A stretch of DNA of 37,354 nucleotides from an uncultured Prevotellaceae bacterium (GCA_900314125.1 OMUD01000126.1:1-37354), one strand, 5' to 3'. Positions 25,496 through 34,947 are shown, counted from the first letter of the stretch. The notes: generated from the sequence alone by a model not told the origin. Translations and numbers: made by a program.

Positions 25496-26329
25496 TCACC
25501 ATTGTTGCAGATCCGCATTGATTTCGACCAAATCTTCAAGAGAATCAGGAAGCAATGGAAAAAAATCATACCCAGTGAGGCGTTCCACCTGTCGGATAGA
25601 GTTGTAGTATAGGTCAGATTTTTTCTCTCCCCCATTGTTCTTCACCACAAATCCAAAACCTTTTGGCTTTTTACCTAAATTCAGTATTACTTTGAAAAAG
25701 GATTTAGGCACAGCCACCTTGTTTTCTCCAATGGTCTCATATCCAGGTCTGAGGGGCAATGGTCCGCAAACGATGAATAAATCGCCATGTTTTTTTGCCC
25801 ATTTTCTGCAATCCATCTCTATGCTGTTCCACAATCCAGAATTTAACCTGGCATCCTGGGGACAAATATTCGTCATCAAAAAAGTTTCATGGTTAGCCTC
25901 CGCATCCCATTTGTTGTCGCCAGATGGGCACATGTGGCCTCTCGACCATCCACTACCCTTATAATCCGCAGGAGTTGCACGTGGGATTCCCACCTGCATA
26001 TCCTCTCGGAAACTATTACGTCTCGGCACATCTCCATCCACATGGTCAGGAGAAAGCCTCCATGCCACCCAATTTGGTATTCGCCAATTTTTATTATAAG
26101 AAACAATATAGGATTTACGAACGAGAATCTGCTCCGGCTGTTTCTTCAAAGGAGCAGCTGGAAGCAACCGCAGAAGCAGTGAATCTGGAAAACTACCCGA
26201 GAGAGATGTACTTGGCTCAAATGATTTTAATGGAAAGACATAAGATCTGGTTGCATGAATACCATTCCCATTAAAACACATCAATATAAATGTCAAAACC
26301 AAGAAACCAAGCCCCAGATATCTTCTCAT
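25496..26329 (-). CDS. Secreted DNA/RNA non-specific endonuclease (NUC family)
   Basis: The protein has 277 residues from the ATG at 26327-26329. A longer frame starts 13 codons upstream but would overlap the ATPase gene. The N-terminus is a hydrophobic signal sequence (to about residue 24). The nuclease domain has the S-R-G-H motif at 129-132 with catalytic His132, then N-H-E-T-F-L-M-T-N-I-C-P-Q and L-W-N-S-I-E supplying the metal-binding Asn. These enzymes need Mg2+ or a similar cation and cut both DNA and RNA outside the cytoplasm. The start is one base after the TGA of the Ca2+ ATPase gene, so the two are translationally linked. Confidence 0.9.
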   Translation of the reverse strand: MRRYLGLGFLVLTFILMCFNGNGIHATRSYVFPLKSFEPSTSLSGSFPDSLLLRLLPAAPLKKQPEQILVRKSYIVSYNKNWRIPNWVAWRLSPDHVDGDVPRRNSFREDMQVGIPRATPADYKGSGWSRGHMCPSGDNKWDAEANHETFLMTNICPQDARLNSGLWNSIEMDCRKWAKKHGDLFIVCGPLPLRPGYETIGENKVAVPKSFFKVILNLGKKPKGFGFVVKNNGGEKKSDLYYNSIRQVERLTGYDFFPLLPDSLEDLVEINADLQQW

Positions 26330-26330
26330 C

Positions 26331-29159
26331 TCACTTCCTCCTTCTGAAATAACGATATAATTCTCCAATCAAAAGCACAGGCGAAGTGAAAAGGACAATC
26401 CATCCCCACTCAGCAGCAGAAAGGGGCAAGACATGAAACATCTCACCTCCCAGCTGCACAATGAGCACCTGTCCGACAAGCACGATGAAGAGTACAAATA
26501 AAAAGCCTTTGCATTTGTCAATGTGCCAAAATGCAGACCTTCCAGTCATGAAAGCCTTGGCATTGAACAAATTCCAAAACTGGAGCATCACAAAAATGGT
26601 GAAGAACAGTGACTGTTCCTTATAGCTGAGATGGTCAGCCTCCCCCAAATTTGCTGAGAATATTGTTTGGAAGAACTGAATGTCAGCATGGTGAAAAACA
26701 TATAACAACGCAAGAAGAACCAGCGTCATCAAAACTCCTACGCCAACAATTCTTCTGAACATCGGTTTATTGACGATTGACTCGGTTATTGCCCTTGGCT
26801 TCTCACTCATCACTGCCTGGGATGGTGGCAGAGAAGCCAGCGCCAAAGCAGCGAATGTGTCCATAATCAGATTCACCCATAACATTTGAACGACAGTGAG
26901 GGGCGACTCAGTACCGGTAAAGGCACCAATTAGAACTACAGCGCAAGCAATGACATTGATTGTCATCTGGTACATGATAAAACGCTGTATGTTCTTATAC
27001 AAGGACCTTCCCCATTTCACAGCATCCGCAATCGTATGGAACGAATTGTCGAGAATGGTCATGTCGCTTGCCTCCTTAGCAACCGCTGTTCCATCTCCCA
27101 TAGACAATCCCACGTTAGCCACATTGAGTGCTGGCGCATCATTAGTTCCATCGCCAGTGACAGCCACAACCTGTCCCTGATTCTTAAGGAAACGCACCAA
27201 TCGTTCTTTGTCTGCTGGACGCGCACGGGAGAGTATTTTCAGATCCCCTATCCTTTCAGCCAATTCTTCATCAGTAAGGCTCTGGAATTCATCACCTGTA
27301 ATCATTGAAGCATCAGTGCAGTTATCAACAATCAGTCCCACCTGCCTTCCAATTTCCAAAGCAGTGAGTGCGTTGTCTCCAGTGACTATTTTAACATCTA
27401 TACCTGCATTCAAACAAGTCCTGATGGCATCTGGCACATCAGGTCTTACTGGATCAGCAATAGCGAACACACCCGCAAACGCCAAATGGTCATATTGCTT
27501 CAAATTGAACCCCTGGAAATCCGTAAAGTCTTTTCCCGTGAATGCATAAGCCACAGCCAAGGTCCTCATTCCTTTAGACTGATAATCTTTCAAAGTGGCT
27601 TCATACTGCTTCCTAATGTCGGAACACATGTCACTAGCATTGAGAAGCAGTTCTGGCGCACCTTTTACAAGAAGAAGATTCTTGGACTCATCGTAATCAA
27701 CGATAGAAGCCATATACTTATTAACCGTGGAGAAAGGCAATCGAGCCAGCAATTTTGATTGGCTACGCAACTCACGATAATCCACTTTCTTCTCAAACAT
27801 CCACATCAGCAAAGCACCTTCAGTGGGGTTGCCAATCACTTTTGCATGTTCTGGGTCAGAAAGGTCCAGATCCGCCATTGAATTAACAGCCAGCAAAGTC
27901 CAGAGTAGCTTTTCATTGTCCTCTGTAATCGAGGCATCCACCACCCTCATACTATTCTGTGTGAGTGTGCCAGTCTTATCCGTACAAATGACTGACGTTG
28001 CGCCCATCGTCTCGCATGCATGCATAGTTCTTGGCAGCGTATTCTCCTTCATCAACTTACGCATACTGAATGCCAAACTGAGAGAAACGCTCATTGGCAA
28101 CCCCTCTGGCACAGCCACCACGATAAGCGTAACAGCAATCATAACTGTCTGCAGAAGATATTTCAGGAAATGAACATAGTTTGTACTCTGTGGATCATAG
28201 TCCTGATGGAAAAAGACTATGACACGTCCAACAACAATAAGAGCCGCAATAACATAACTGGCAACAGTAATCCATTTTGAAAGCTGATTCAGTTTTATGC
28301 TCAATGGCGTAGGCTCGCCCTCTCTCACTTGAGCTGCCTCAAACACCTTGCCGGCTTCAGTAGAGTCACCGACACGAAACACCTCTGCCACCCCATATCC
28401 ATCAATAACAATAGTACCTTTAAAAATTTCGTTAGAGGGATACGTGGCATTTGCATCGAAAAAGCGTTTGTCAACCGTCTTATTCGCCTGAGTCTCACCT
28501 GTGAGTGACGATTCGTTGACGATAAGGTTGTCGGCTTCCAGAAGCAGGCAGTCTGCCGGGACTTCATCTCCTGTGTCCAACATGACGATATCTCCAACAA
28601 CAATGTCCTTACGTTTGACTTGAGTGACATTTCCGCCGCGTACTACCCTCACAAGCGTGTCATCGTTCACATCATTAAGACTTTGAAACGTTTTCTCATT
28701 CTTTTTCTCCAAGAAGAAAGCCACTCCAGTGGCAAAAAGGAGGGCGAGAACAATCCCTATGGTGTCGTAGAAAGCAGAAAAGGGCTCATCATCCCACACG
28801 TGCTCATAGATAGATATTCCCATGGAAAGAATGAATGCCGTAATCAAGATTTTAAACAACGGGTCTTCATATCCCCCGAAAAAGCCAATCAGAAGAATAA
28901 CTACCGTTGACAAAGTGAACATGGTGGGAATAGTCCAAGATCTTATCACCACATCATTATCGCCAACATAAGTGACAATCAAAAAGAATGCAATAAGAGA
29001 CAAGATGGAAAGAGAGAACATCGTCAAAGACATGGAATGTCCACAGAGCTTTCGCAATCTCTCAACCCACGTTTCCTTGACAGGTGGAGTCAATACATTT
29101 GCACCGTGTTTTTCACGGCTCTCAATAACTTGTCTTTCCGATAATCCTGAATATTTCAT
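26331..29159 (-). CDS. PMCA-type calcium-translocating P-type ATPase
   Basis: The protein has 942 residues. P-type motifs are intact: T-G-E-T at 220-223 (actuator domain), V-P-E-G-L in membrane helix 4 near 349-353, phosphorylated Asp394 in D-K-T-G-T, K-G-A-P-E in the nucleotide domain and T-G-D-G-T-N-D-A-P-A near 650. About ten membrane segments are seen, with the C-terminal cation ATPase domain. V-P-E-G-L plus overall similarity to PMCA/SERCA suggests Ca2+ export, powered by ATP. It is 43 nt after the metallophosphoesterase gene and abuts the secreted nuclease. Confidence 0.93.
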   Translation of the reverse strand: MKYSGLSERQVIESREKHGANVLTPPVKETWVERLRKLCGHSMSLTMFSLSILSLIAFFLIVTYVGDNDVVIRSWTIPTMFTLSTVVILLIGFFGGYEDPLFKILITAFILSMGISIYEHVWDDEPFSAFYDTIGIVLALLFATGVAFFLEKKNEKTFQSLNDVNDDTLVRVVRGGNVTQVKRKDIVVGDIVMLDTGDEVPADCLLLEADNLIVNESSLTGETQANKTVDKRFFDANATYPSNEIFKGTIVIDGYGVAEVFRVGDSTEAGKVFEAAQVREGEPTPLSIKLNQLSKWITVASYVIAALIVVGRVIVFFHQDYDPQSTNYVHFLKYLLQTVMIAVTLIVVAVPEGLPMSVSLSLAFSMRKLMKENTLPRTMHACETMGATSVICTDKTGTLTQNSMRVVDASITEDNEKLLWTLLAVNSMADLDLSDPEHAKVIGNPTEGALLMWMFEKKVDYRELRSQSKLLARLPFSTVNKYMASIVDYDESKNLLLVKGAPELLLNASDMCSDIRKQYEATLKDYQSKGMRTLAVAYAFTGKDFTDFQGFNLKQYDHLAFAGVFAIADPVRPDVPDAIRTCLNAGIDVKIVTGDNALTALEIGRQVGLIVDNCTDASMITGDEFQSLTDEELAERIGDLKILSRARPADKERLVRFLKNQGQVVAVTGDGTNDAPALNVANVGLSMGDGTAVAKEASDMTILDNSFHTIADAVKWGRSLYKNIQRFIMYQMTINVIACAVVLIGAFTGTESPLTVVQMLWVNLIMDTFAALALASLPPSQAVMSEKPRAITESIVNKPMFRRIVGVGVLMTLVLLALLYVFHHADIQFFQTIFSANLGEADHLSYKEQSLFFTIFVMLQFWNLFNAKAFMTGRSAFWHIDKCKGFLFVLFIVLVGQVLIVQLGGEMFHVLPLSAAEWGWIVLFTSPVLLIGELYRYFRRRK

Positions 29160-29202
29160 AATTTCAAATCATCATAATAATAGAAGTCCTATACCACATC
29201 CA

Positions 29203-30330
29203 TCATCCACATTGAATAGTGAGGACATTAAATTCGGCCCAAGCCCCAAACCTAAAGGCCATATTTCCTCCAACTCCAATCGAAACAAAAAGAGTCTGAT
29301 TGTTTTCATGATAGGTTCCACCCCAGTCACGATAAACCAGCACAGAAGGATTAAATCCAAAAATACTGAATTGCATACCGTGAGTGTGTCCAGAAAGGGT
29401 CAGCGGGATATCGGTTTTTCGCAACACCTGTTGACGCCAATGAGTTGGATCATGAGAAAGAAGGATTTTAAATGCATCCGAAGGCACGCCTTCCATAGCC
29501 TTCGGCAGATTAGCTCTTTGCGGAAACGGCGGTTTTCCATTGTTCTCCACTCCAATAACATAAATTGCTTGTCCATCTTTCTCAATCTTTCGGTTTTCAT
29601 TGATCATGATATCCCAACCAAAGTCTTTCTCCATCTGAATAATGTCCAGAATATTTCCTTTCAATTCATCATCATCATTAAAATCTCCGTAAATACAATA
29701 GTCATGATTTCCTAAAATTGAGAAGACTCCATATTTAGCCTTGAACTTAGGAAGAATTCCAAGGAATGGCTTCACCTCATCGGCCCTGCTGTTGACGAGG
29801 TCACCCGTAAAAAAAATGACGTCAGGATTTTCTTTGTTCACAGCTCTGACCAACCTTCTGCAAAATCCACGTCTTTTTCCAAAAGTTCCAAGATGGAGGT
29901 CGGAAATCTGGACAATTTTAAAGTTGTGAAAAGCATTAGGCAGATTTTTAAATGTAAAAGTTCTCCTGTCAGTCCTGAACCATTGCCATCCAAGCGTTAT
30001 GCCATAAAGCATACATAATCCCGTAATACCAAGAACAACGAACCCAATAATATTGAAGATATTGGTAAGCGGTGGATAAGCCATACCAAGAGGCCATCCC
30101 AAGAAAGAAACTGCCGCAAACACAAGTTTAGGCAGACCCAACACCAGTACGATGGTGAAAAGCGTTTTGAGCATTTTCCTTGATCCTCCATGGTGCAATG
30201 CGATAACTGCAATTAAGGCAATAATGGTAGGCAGCCAATAGAGGAAAAACAAGACTGGCTCATGAATGTAGTTGCGTGATATATAGATATCTGGCAAAAA
30301 AAGCAATAAAAGCAGAATTACATATACCAT
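29203..30330 (-). CDS. Membrane-anchored metallophosphoesterase (second copy)
   Basis: The protein has 375 residues with four hydrophobic segments in the first 130 or so, then a calcineurin-like domain: I-S-D-L-H-L-G-T, F-F-T-G-D-L-V, L-G-N-H-D-Y, L-S-H-D-P and S-G-H-T-H-G. The order and layout match the gene at 12085-13164, though sequence identity is modest by eye. The family acts as YaeI/YkuE-like phosphoesterases; substrate unknown. It lies 54 nt after a lipoprotein gene and 43 nt before the Ca2+ ATPase gene, in one probable operon. Confidence 0.9.
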   Translation of the reverse strand: MVYVILLLLLFLPDIYISRNYIHEPVLFFLYWLPTIIALIAVIALHHGGSRKMLKTLFTIVLVLGLPKLVFAAVSFLGWPLGMAYPPLTNIFNIIGFVVLGITGLCMLYGITLGWQWFRTDRRTFTFKNLPNAFHNFKIVQISDLHLGTFGKRRGFCRRLVRAVNKENPDVIFFTGDLVNSRADEVKPFLGILPKFKAKYGVFSILGNHDYCIYGDFNDDDELKGNILDIIQMEKDFGWDIMINENRKIEKDGQAIYVIGVENNGKPPFPQRANLPKAMEGVPSDAFKILLSHDPTHWRQQVLRKTDIPLTLSGHTHGMQFSIFGFNPSVLVYRDWGGTYHENNQTLFVSIGVGGNMAFRFGAWAEFNVLTIQCG

Positions 30331-30384
30331 GATGTCTCAAGCTTTTCTCACCAATAGATTTTATAATTAGCGTAGGAACAAAAA

Positions 30385-30801
30385 TCACTTAGAAGGGTCT
30401 GCAATCAACTTCTCGACAGGAATCTTCAGCACCATAGTCTCGGACGTGGAGTCAGAATAGTACTTATACACAAGTCCGGCATTATGCTTCTTGCAGAGTT
30501 TCACCAATTTCATGGAGTTTTCAATACTCTCATCATTAAGTTTGGAGATAATGGAGTTTCGAATAGAATCCTTATTCGTTTTCAGCATTCTCATATAGTC
30601 GGCATTATTCGTGGAATTGCAGAAATACACGATATCGCCTTCTTTTGAGATTCCAAGCGAATCTACAGTCCAGTTTTCTTCCACCACGGGGCAACGCTCA
30701 TTCATTTTAATAATGGATGATTTCAGTTGGTCCTGATTGTCAGAGCAAGAAAGAAAGGCAAATGCCAGCAAAGCGCTCCAAAACCACAATATATTTTTCA
30801 T
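30385..30801 (-). CDS. Small hypothetical lipoprotein
   Basis: From the ATG (30799-30801) the protein has 138 residues. The signal peptide ends A-F-L-S-C, Cys19 being the lipidation site. The mature part (S-D-N-Q-D-Q-L, then a Cys-containing middle and K-I-P-V-E-K-L near the end) has no family I recognise. It begins 8 nt after the stop of the preceding lipoprotein gene, so the two are coupled. A TTG two codons upstream is an unlikely alternative. Confidence 0.75.
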   Translation of the reverse strand: MKNILWFWSALLAFAFLSCSDNQDQLKSSIIKMNERCPVVEENWTVDSLGISKEGDIVYFCNSTNNADYMRMLKTNKDSIRNSIISKLNDESIENSMKLVKLCKKHNAGLVYKYYSDSTSETMVLKIPVEKLIADPSK

Positions 30802-30809
30802 AATCAAAT

Positions 30810-31493
30810 TTATTTTACGACAATAGCAGAGACGTATTTCACGCCGGTTATGTTCTCATCCAATTCGTAAGTGACACCATCCACTTTAAAATCAAAGACT
30901 TCATCACGATTTCTGTTGCCGACTGCCTTTTTCACTTTATCAATCTTCAAGAGTGAGTTGTAATTCATAAACTGGTTGATTCCATCTTCCGACTTGATAG
31001 AAGGCGAAGTGATTCTGATGGCAGTGATCCTATTAGTGGAATTATTAAAATCCACTTCCATGATTTGCTCTTTCTTAGAATAAACGAGACAGACTTTCCC
31101 GTCATTTCCATTAGATACAATTTTCAAGAGATCATAAAGCCCTTCTTCTTTTTTCGGCAATCGGTAAACGTCGGCTCCCAATTTCACCGCCCCCACACCT
31201 TTGTCAGTGACAATGAAATTCTTATTCATCGGTTTGAGCGACTTCTCACCTCTCTCTGAAACATTCACATTCACGGCATTCATCTCTGCCTTGTCGGCAA
31301 TGAATCTTCCATCCGATTGTTTCGTTGAGTCTTCTTCCTCAATGGTGTCTGGCTGATTAGTGGCTTTCTTCACCTCTGCCTTCACCTCATCTTTCAGACG
31401 GGTTGGCATTTCGCTGTTCTTCTTAGGCTCATCCTTACAGGAAACTAATGCAAGAAGAAAAAGTATGACAGTCAAATAAAAGTTCTTTTTCAT
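30810..31493 (-). CDS. Hypothetical lipoprotein
   Basis: From the ATG (31491-31493) the protein has 227 residues. The signal peptide ends A-L-V-S-C (Cys19). A Lys/Glu/Thr-rich stretch to about residue 80 is followed by a folded part with D-K-G-V-G-A-V-K-L-G-A-D-V-Y-R-L-P near 105, which resembles the start of small periplasmic beta domains but not a family I can name. A near-perfect promoter lies just upstream, so this gene probably heads the operon running to the nuclease at 25496. Confidence 0.72.
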   Translation of the reverse strand: MKKNFYLTVILFLLALVSCKDEPKKNSEMPTRLKDEVKAEVKKATNQPDTIEEEDSTKQSDGRFIADKAEMNAVNVNVSERGEKSLKPMNKNFIVTDKGVGAVKLGADVYRLPKKEEGLYDLLKIVSNGNDGKVCLVYSKKEQIMEVDFNNSTNRITAIRITSPSIKSEDGINQFMNYNSLLKIDKVKKAVGNRNRDEVFDFKVDGVTYELDENITGVKYVSAIVVK

Positions 31494-31523
31494 ATACGTG
31501 TAATACAATTATCAAATGACATA

Positions 31524-31554
31524 CAAATATAGGTATTTTATAAATCAAATCAAA
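31524..31554 (-). promoter_or_regulatory. Promoter of the lipoprotein/Ca2+-ATPase/nuclease operon
   Basis: On the - strand TTTG (31551-31554 on +), exactly 19 nt, then TATATTTG (31524-31531 on +): both elements match consensus. The start site would be about 25 nt before the ATG at 31493. Confidence 0.75.
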
Positions 31555-31572
31555 AGAAAACAAGAATAATTC

Positions 31573-31710
31573 TCATCTGATGTAATCCTTAGTGAACATG
31601 TCATAATACAAGGCCTCAAGTTCTTGAAGAGTGAGTGCATTCAAAGAATGCTCAATGATTTGGACCAACTCTTTTCTTCTCAATTCTGGGTCTGTGGAAT
31701 AAGTAGGCAT
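31573..31710 (-). CDS. Small protein, 45 aa, unknown function
   Basis: An ATG (31708-31710) opens a 45-codon frame ending in TGA at 31573. The product starts M-P-T-Y-S-T-D-P-E-L-R-R-K-E-L and continues as a mostly amphipathic helix rich in Leu, Glu and Ile, ending Y-Y-D-M-F-T-K-D-Y-I-R. It lies 42 nt after the DUF3298-like lipoprotein gene on the same strand and just before the promoter of the next operon. Codon choices resemble the neighbours. No signal peptide or family is seen. It could be a genuine small gene or a chance frame. Confidence 0.5.
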   Translation of the reverse strand: MPTYSTDPELRRKELVQIIEHSLNALTLQELEALYYDMFTKDYIR

Positions 31711-31752
31711 AATAAAAGAAATGTTAAAGTTTTGAAATATGATTTAGGTTAT

Positions 31753-32676
31753 TTATTGGAGAAGATCAGCCACTTTGGGCGACAGACTGAGCTTATCGAG
31801 CGGAATAATACAATAGATTTGCTCATCCGCCTCTTTCTCAGAGAGTTCCTTGTTCTTATAAATAAATTTCAGTCCGTTGCGCGTCATATATGGCGGTTGA
31901 GAAGGTAAAGAAAATTCCTGATATTTGGTTGTGTTCAGGAAACTCTGATAATTATCGTCAGAAAGTTTAAGGAATTGCACATTCACTTCCTTTTTAGCCA
32001 CATCCTTCACATTGCTGTTTTCAAACATCGCCCATGAGAGGCGCTCTCCATTATACTTGAAGAAAGTAGTCCCCCTCACCGAAGTCTTGCTTTTCATCAA
32101 ACCATAATCGCAGAAGAACTCCGTAATCTCGTAAGACACCACATCTTTAGACTCATACACTTTCAAGCATTCGATTTTATGGTCAATACCCAATTTTTCA
32201 GGGGGATAAAGGCCAAAATGTTTATCAGCGTAGAATAAAGCAAGATTTCTCACATTGTTCATATCGCCTTCATACTTTTGATTGTAGAACGCCTTGTAAG
32301 CATTGAAATCGGCCAAATTATCGGCATCGGAGTCAGCATCGAGTGTGTCAGTGATTTCTTCCTCGAGATTATTGTTGATCCACTGAAGAATTTTCATATC
32401 CACCTCTTGCTTTCCATAGGCAGGAAGCTCAATTCTCAGATTGAAACGGTTGTCCCCCAAATTTCGGATGAGATGCACGACTTTAGAAGTAACAGAAATG
32501 GTGTCAACATCCATTGTCTTTCTTGCCTCAGGAATTGCGATGGAATCAGTCCTTGTAGGCGAATTGTTTGCAACACTGTCAAAAAATTCTGCAGAAACCT
32601 CGCCCTGCTGAGCTTGTTTCTTCTCTTGACAAGAAAAACACAGCATTAAAAGCAAAAAGAGTGGTATCCTATTCAT
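31753..32676 (-). CDS. Lipoprotein with DUF3298/RsiV-like C-terminal region
   Basis: From the ATG the protein has 307 residues. The signal peptide ends L-C-F-S-C (Cys16). The N-terminal half has V-H-L-I-R-N-L-G-D-N-R-F-N-L-R-I-E-L-P, like the DUF4163 strand pattern, and the end (G-L-K-F-I-Y to C-I-I-P-L-D-K-L, then V-A-D-L-L) fits the DUF3298 closing pattern seen in RsiV-type proteins. That assignment is from pattern only. It begins 14 nt after the CPA2 antiporter gene, so it is probably co-transcribed and may be a surface partner of the transport operon. Confidence 0.7.
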   Translation of the reverse strand: MNRIPLFLLLMLCFSCQEKKQAQQGEVSAEFFDSVANNSPTRTDSIAIPEARKTMDVDTISVTSKVVHLIRNLGDNRFNLRIELPAYGKQEVDMKILQWINNNLEEEITDTLDADSDADNLADFNAYKAFYNQKYEGDMNNVRNLALFYADKHFGLYPPEKLGIDHKIECLKVYESKDVVSYEITEFFCDYGLMKSKTSVRGTTFFKYNGERLSWAMFENSNVKDVAKKEVNVQFLKLSDDNYQSFLNTTKYQEFSLPSQPPYMTRNGLKFIYKNKELSEKEADEQIYCIIPLDKLSLSPKVADLLQ

Positions 32677-32690
32677 AAAAATCAAAAAAA

Positions 32691-34934
32691 TTATAAGTTA
32701 TTCTTTTCAAAAACGTGAATTTTCTCAGTCTCTCCTGCTACGACCACAATGTCGTTGACTTGGAAAATCATGCTTGGTTTGGGATTCATATAAATTTCCC
32801 CATCACGTTCAATAGCCATAACAATGCATTCCGCCTCTTCCCTGATTTTCGACATCAGAATGGAACGCCCCACAAGCTTGGAAGTGTCAGAAATGCGGAA
32901 TCGCTCCAAATTAACATGTGTACGTGTTTTGCGTAGCGACATATCTATGCTTCCATTCAGCATCTGAGAGAAAAGGGCTATTTGCTCATCACTTCCTGCC
33001 ACTACAATCTGATCTCCGGGATAAAGCCTGACTTCACCTCCCGGAATGTTAATATTCATACCATTACGTACAATTCTCAGCACACTGACTCCCGATTTGG
33101 CCCTCACGTCAATTTCATGCAGAGAGCGTCCACAGAAAGATGAATTGATATCAAGTTTGAAGTCTGATATATGTATATCATATCCCAGCAAAGAATTTGT
33201 GAACGCCTTGCTTACACTTCGCTTTGCCTCTTGGGACTTTTCTCTGGCAGAAAGATTGTTTTCCAACAATTTAGATAGTGCAAATGCCCTTTTCCTCACA
33301 GTTCTTGAACCGACAATCAGATTGAGCAGGAAAAGGCTGAGAACAACCACAATACCAGATGTGAGAGAAAACAGCTTAAACACAGGATAGCTGATAAGTG
33401 CAATGCTAACAAGAATCTGAAGGAACACAATCCCAATAAGTTTAGCTTTCTGCGTATTGCCACCTGACCACATCTGTCGGAATGATTCAGAACGTAATTG
33501 ATAAAGGGCTATTGACCAAATAAATGGAGAAGCCAACACCAACACCCCCACTAAAAGCACCACATTGAGAGCAAAATGAGGGATGCTGTCAGGCACAACC
33601 TGCCTTACCCATGGAATCACATACAGGAAAGAAATCAGATAAATAAAAGTGACGACAACTCCATACACAAGCACTCTGGTTATAGACCTTTTCATCAACG
33701 TGGAAACTCCCACCTCCTTGGAAATGGTATTCCTACTGTTGGAATAGTTGTCAATCATGATTTTGGCAGACTTTGACAAATGGTTGTCCACCCAGGTATA
33801 TGCTGGCAGAGCTGTCTTGATAATAAAAGGTGTGAGGAATGTGGTAATAACACTGACCGCCACAACAATAGGATACAGCTGCTTGTCAATCACCCCAAGT
33901 GTAGTTCCCAAGGTGGCGATGATGAAAGCGAACTCACCAATCTGCACCAGGGAGAATCCCGTCTGCATGGACACCTTAAGTGACTGTCCGGAAAGCAAGG
34001 TTCCAAAAGTGGCAAAAACAATCTGCCCGACGATGACCACAACTGTGATAATCAATATAGGCAACCAATGTTCAGCCAATTGCGATGGATTTATCATCAT
34101 ACCCACAGACACAAAGAAAATAGATCCAAACACATCTTTTATCGGCTGCACCAATCCTTCTATTCTTTCCGCTTCCACGGTTTCCGCCAAAAGAGAGCCC
34201 ATCACGAAAGCTCCCAAAGCAGAACTGAATCCCGCTTTGACCGCCAAAAGGACCATACCCAGGCAAAGCCCAACAGAAAGAATAGTGAGAAGCTCATCAG
34301 ACATGTGCTTACGGAATAACCTCAGGAAAGTTGGTAAAATCACGATACCTAAGAAGAACCATAGTATGAGGTATGCCATAAGTTTAACGACTTCAAAGGC
34401 AAGAGTCTGTCCCTCAAAATTCCGAGAAGTAGCAATCGAAGAGAGTAAGACCATAAGAATAATGGCAAAGATATCCTCCACCACAAGAATACTGAAGCAG
34501 ATTTTGGCAAATTTCTGGCTTCTCAGCCCCATGTCATCCAATGCCTTGAACACGATAGTTGTTGAAGACATACATATCATTCCGCCGAGAAAAAGAGAAT
34601 TCATCTCATTCCATCCCATCAACCTTCCCGTTAGGAACCCAGTACCCATCATGCCGACAACAATAACTCCTGCTGCAATCAAGGCTGTGCTTCCCATTTG
34701 CAGGAGTTTCTTGAACGAGAACTCAAGTCCCATGGCAAAGAGGAGGAAAAGGACACCGATTTCTCCCCAAGTCTCAACCGATTCCTCATTTGAGATCCAA
34801 GAATCACCAATGACATAAGGACCGATAATGATGCCCGCCACAATGTAGCCAAGGACAACAGGTTGTCGCAGCAACTTGAATATGAGGCTGGTTACAGCCG
34901 CAATGAGCATAATGACACAAAGGTCAGTCAACAT
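32691..34934 (-). CDS. CPA2-family cation:proton antiporter with two TrkA-C domains
   Basis: The protein has 747 residues. About 12 membrane segments cover residues 1-390, in the KefB/CPA2 manner (G-Y-I-V-A-G-I-I-I-G-P-Y near the N-terminus). A second membrane-rich stretch lies near 415-545. Two TrkA-C (RCK-C) units follow: one near 595-660 (F-C-G-R-S-L-H-E-I-D) and one near 675-745 (L-V-G-R-S-I-L-M-S-K-I). No N-terminal RCK Rossmann domain is visible. It would exchange K+ or Na+ for H+, with the TrkA-C pair as ligand sensor. It follows the AGCS gene by 13 nt. Confidence 0.9.
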   Translation of the reverse strand: MLTDLCVIMLIAAVTSLIFKLLRQPVVLGYIVAGIIIGPYVIGDSWISNEESVETWGEIGVLFLLFAMGLEFSFKKLLQMGSTALIAAGVIVVGMMGTGFLTGRLMGWNEMNSLFLGGMICMSSTTIVFKALDDMGLRSQKFAKICFSILVVEDIFAIILMVLLSSIATSRNFEGQTLAFEVVKLMAYLILWFFLGIVILPTFLRLFRKHMSDELLTILSVGLCLGMVLLAVKAGFSSALGAFVMGSLLAETVEAERIEGLVQPIKDVFGSIFFVSVGMMINPSQLAEHWLPILIITVVVIVGQIVFATFGTLLSGQSLKVSMQTGFSLVQIGEFAFIIATLGTTLGVIDKQLYPIVVAVSVITTFLTPFIIKTALPAYTWVDNHLSKSAKIMIDNYSNSRNTISKEVGVSTLMKRSITRVLVYGVVVTFIYLISFLYVIPWVRQVVPDSIPHFALNVVLLVGVLVLASPFIWSIALYQLRSESFRQMWSGGNTQKAKLIGIVFLQILVSIALISYPVFKLFSLTSGIVVVLSLFLLNLIVGSRTVRKRAFALSKLLENNLSAREKSQEAKRSVSKAFTNSLLGYDIHISDFKLDINSSFCGRSLHEIDVRAKSGVSVLRIVRNGMNINIPGGEVRLYPGDQIVVAGSDEQIALFSQMLNGSIDMSLRKTRTHVNLERFRISDTSKLVGRSILMSKIREEAECIVMAIERDGEIYMNPKPSMIFQVNDIVVVAGETEKIHVFEKNNL

Positions 34935-34947
34935 ATTATCGTATCAA

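Noticed and set aside
28972-29715. 247-codon + strand frame
   Set aside because: It is antisense to the start of the Ca2+ ATPase gene and the end of the metallophosphoesterase gene, with no family features.
33748-34818. 356-codon + strand frame
   Set aside because: It lies antisense to the CPA2 antiporter gene, whose protein has clear family features; the antisense product is low in structure and Ile/Thr/Pro/Ser-rich.
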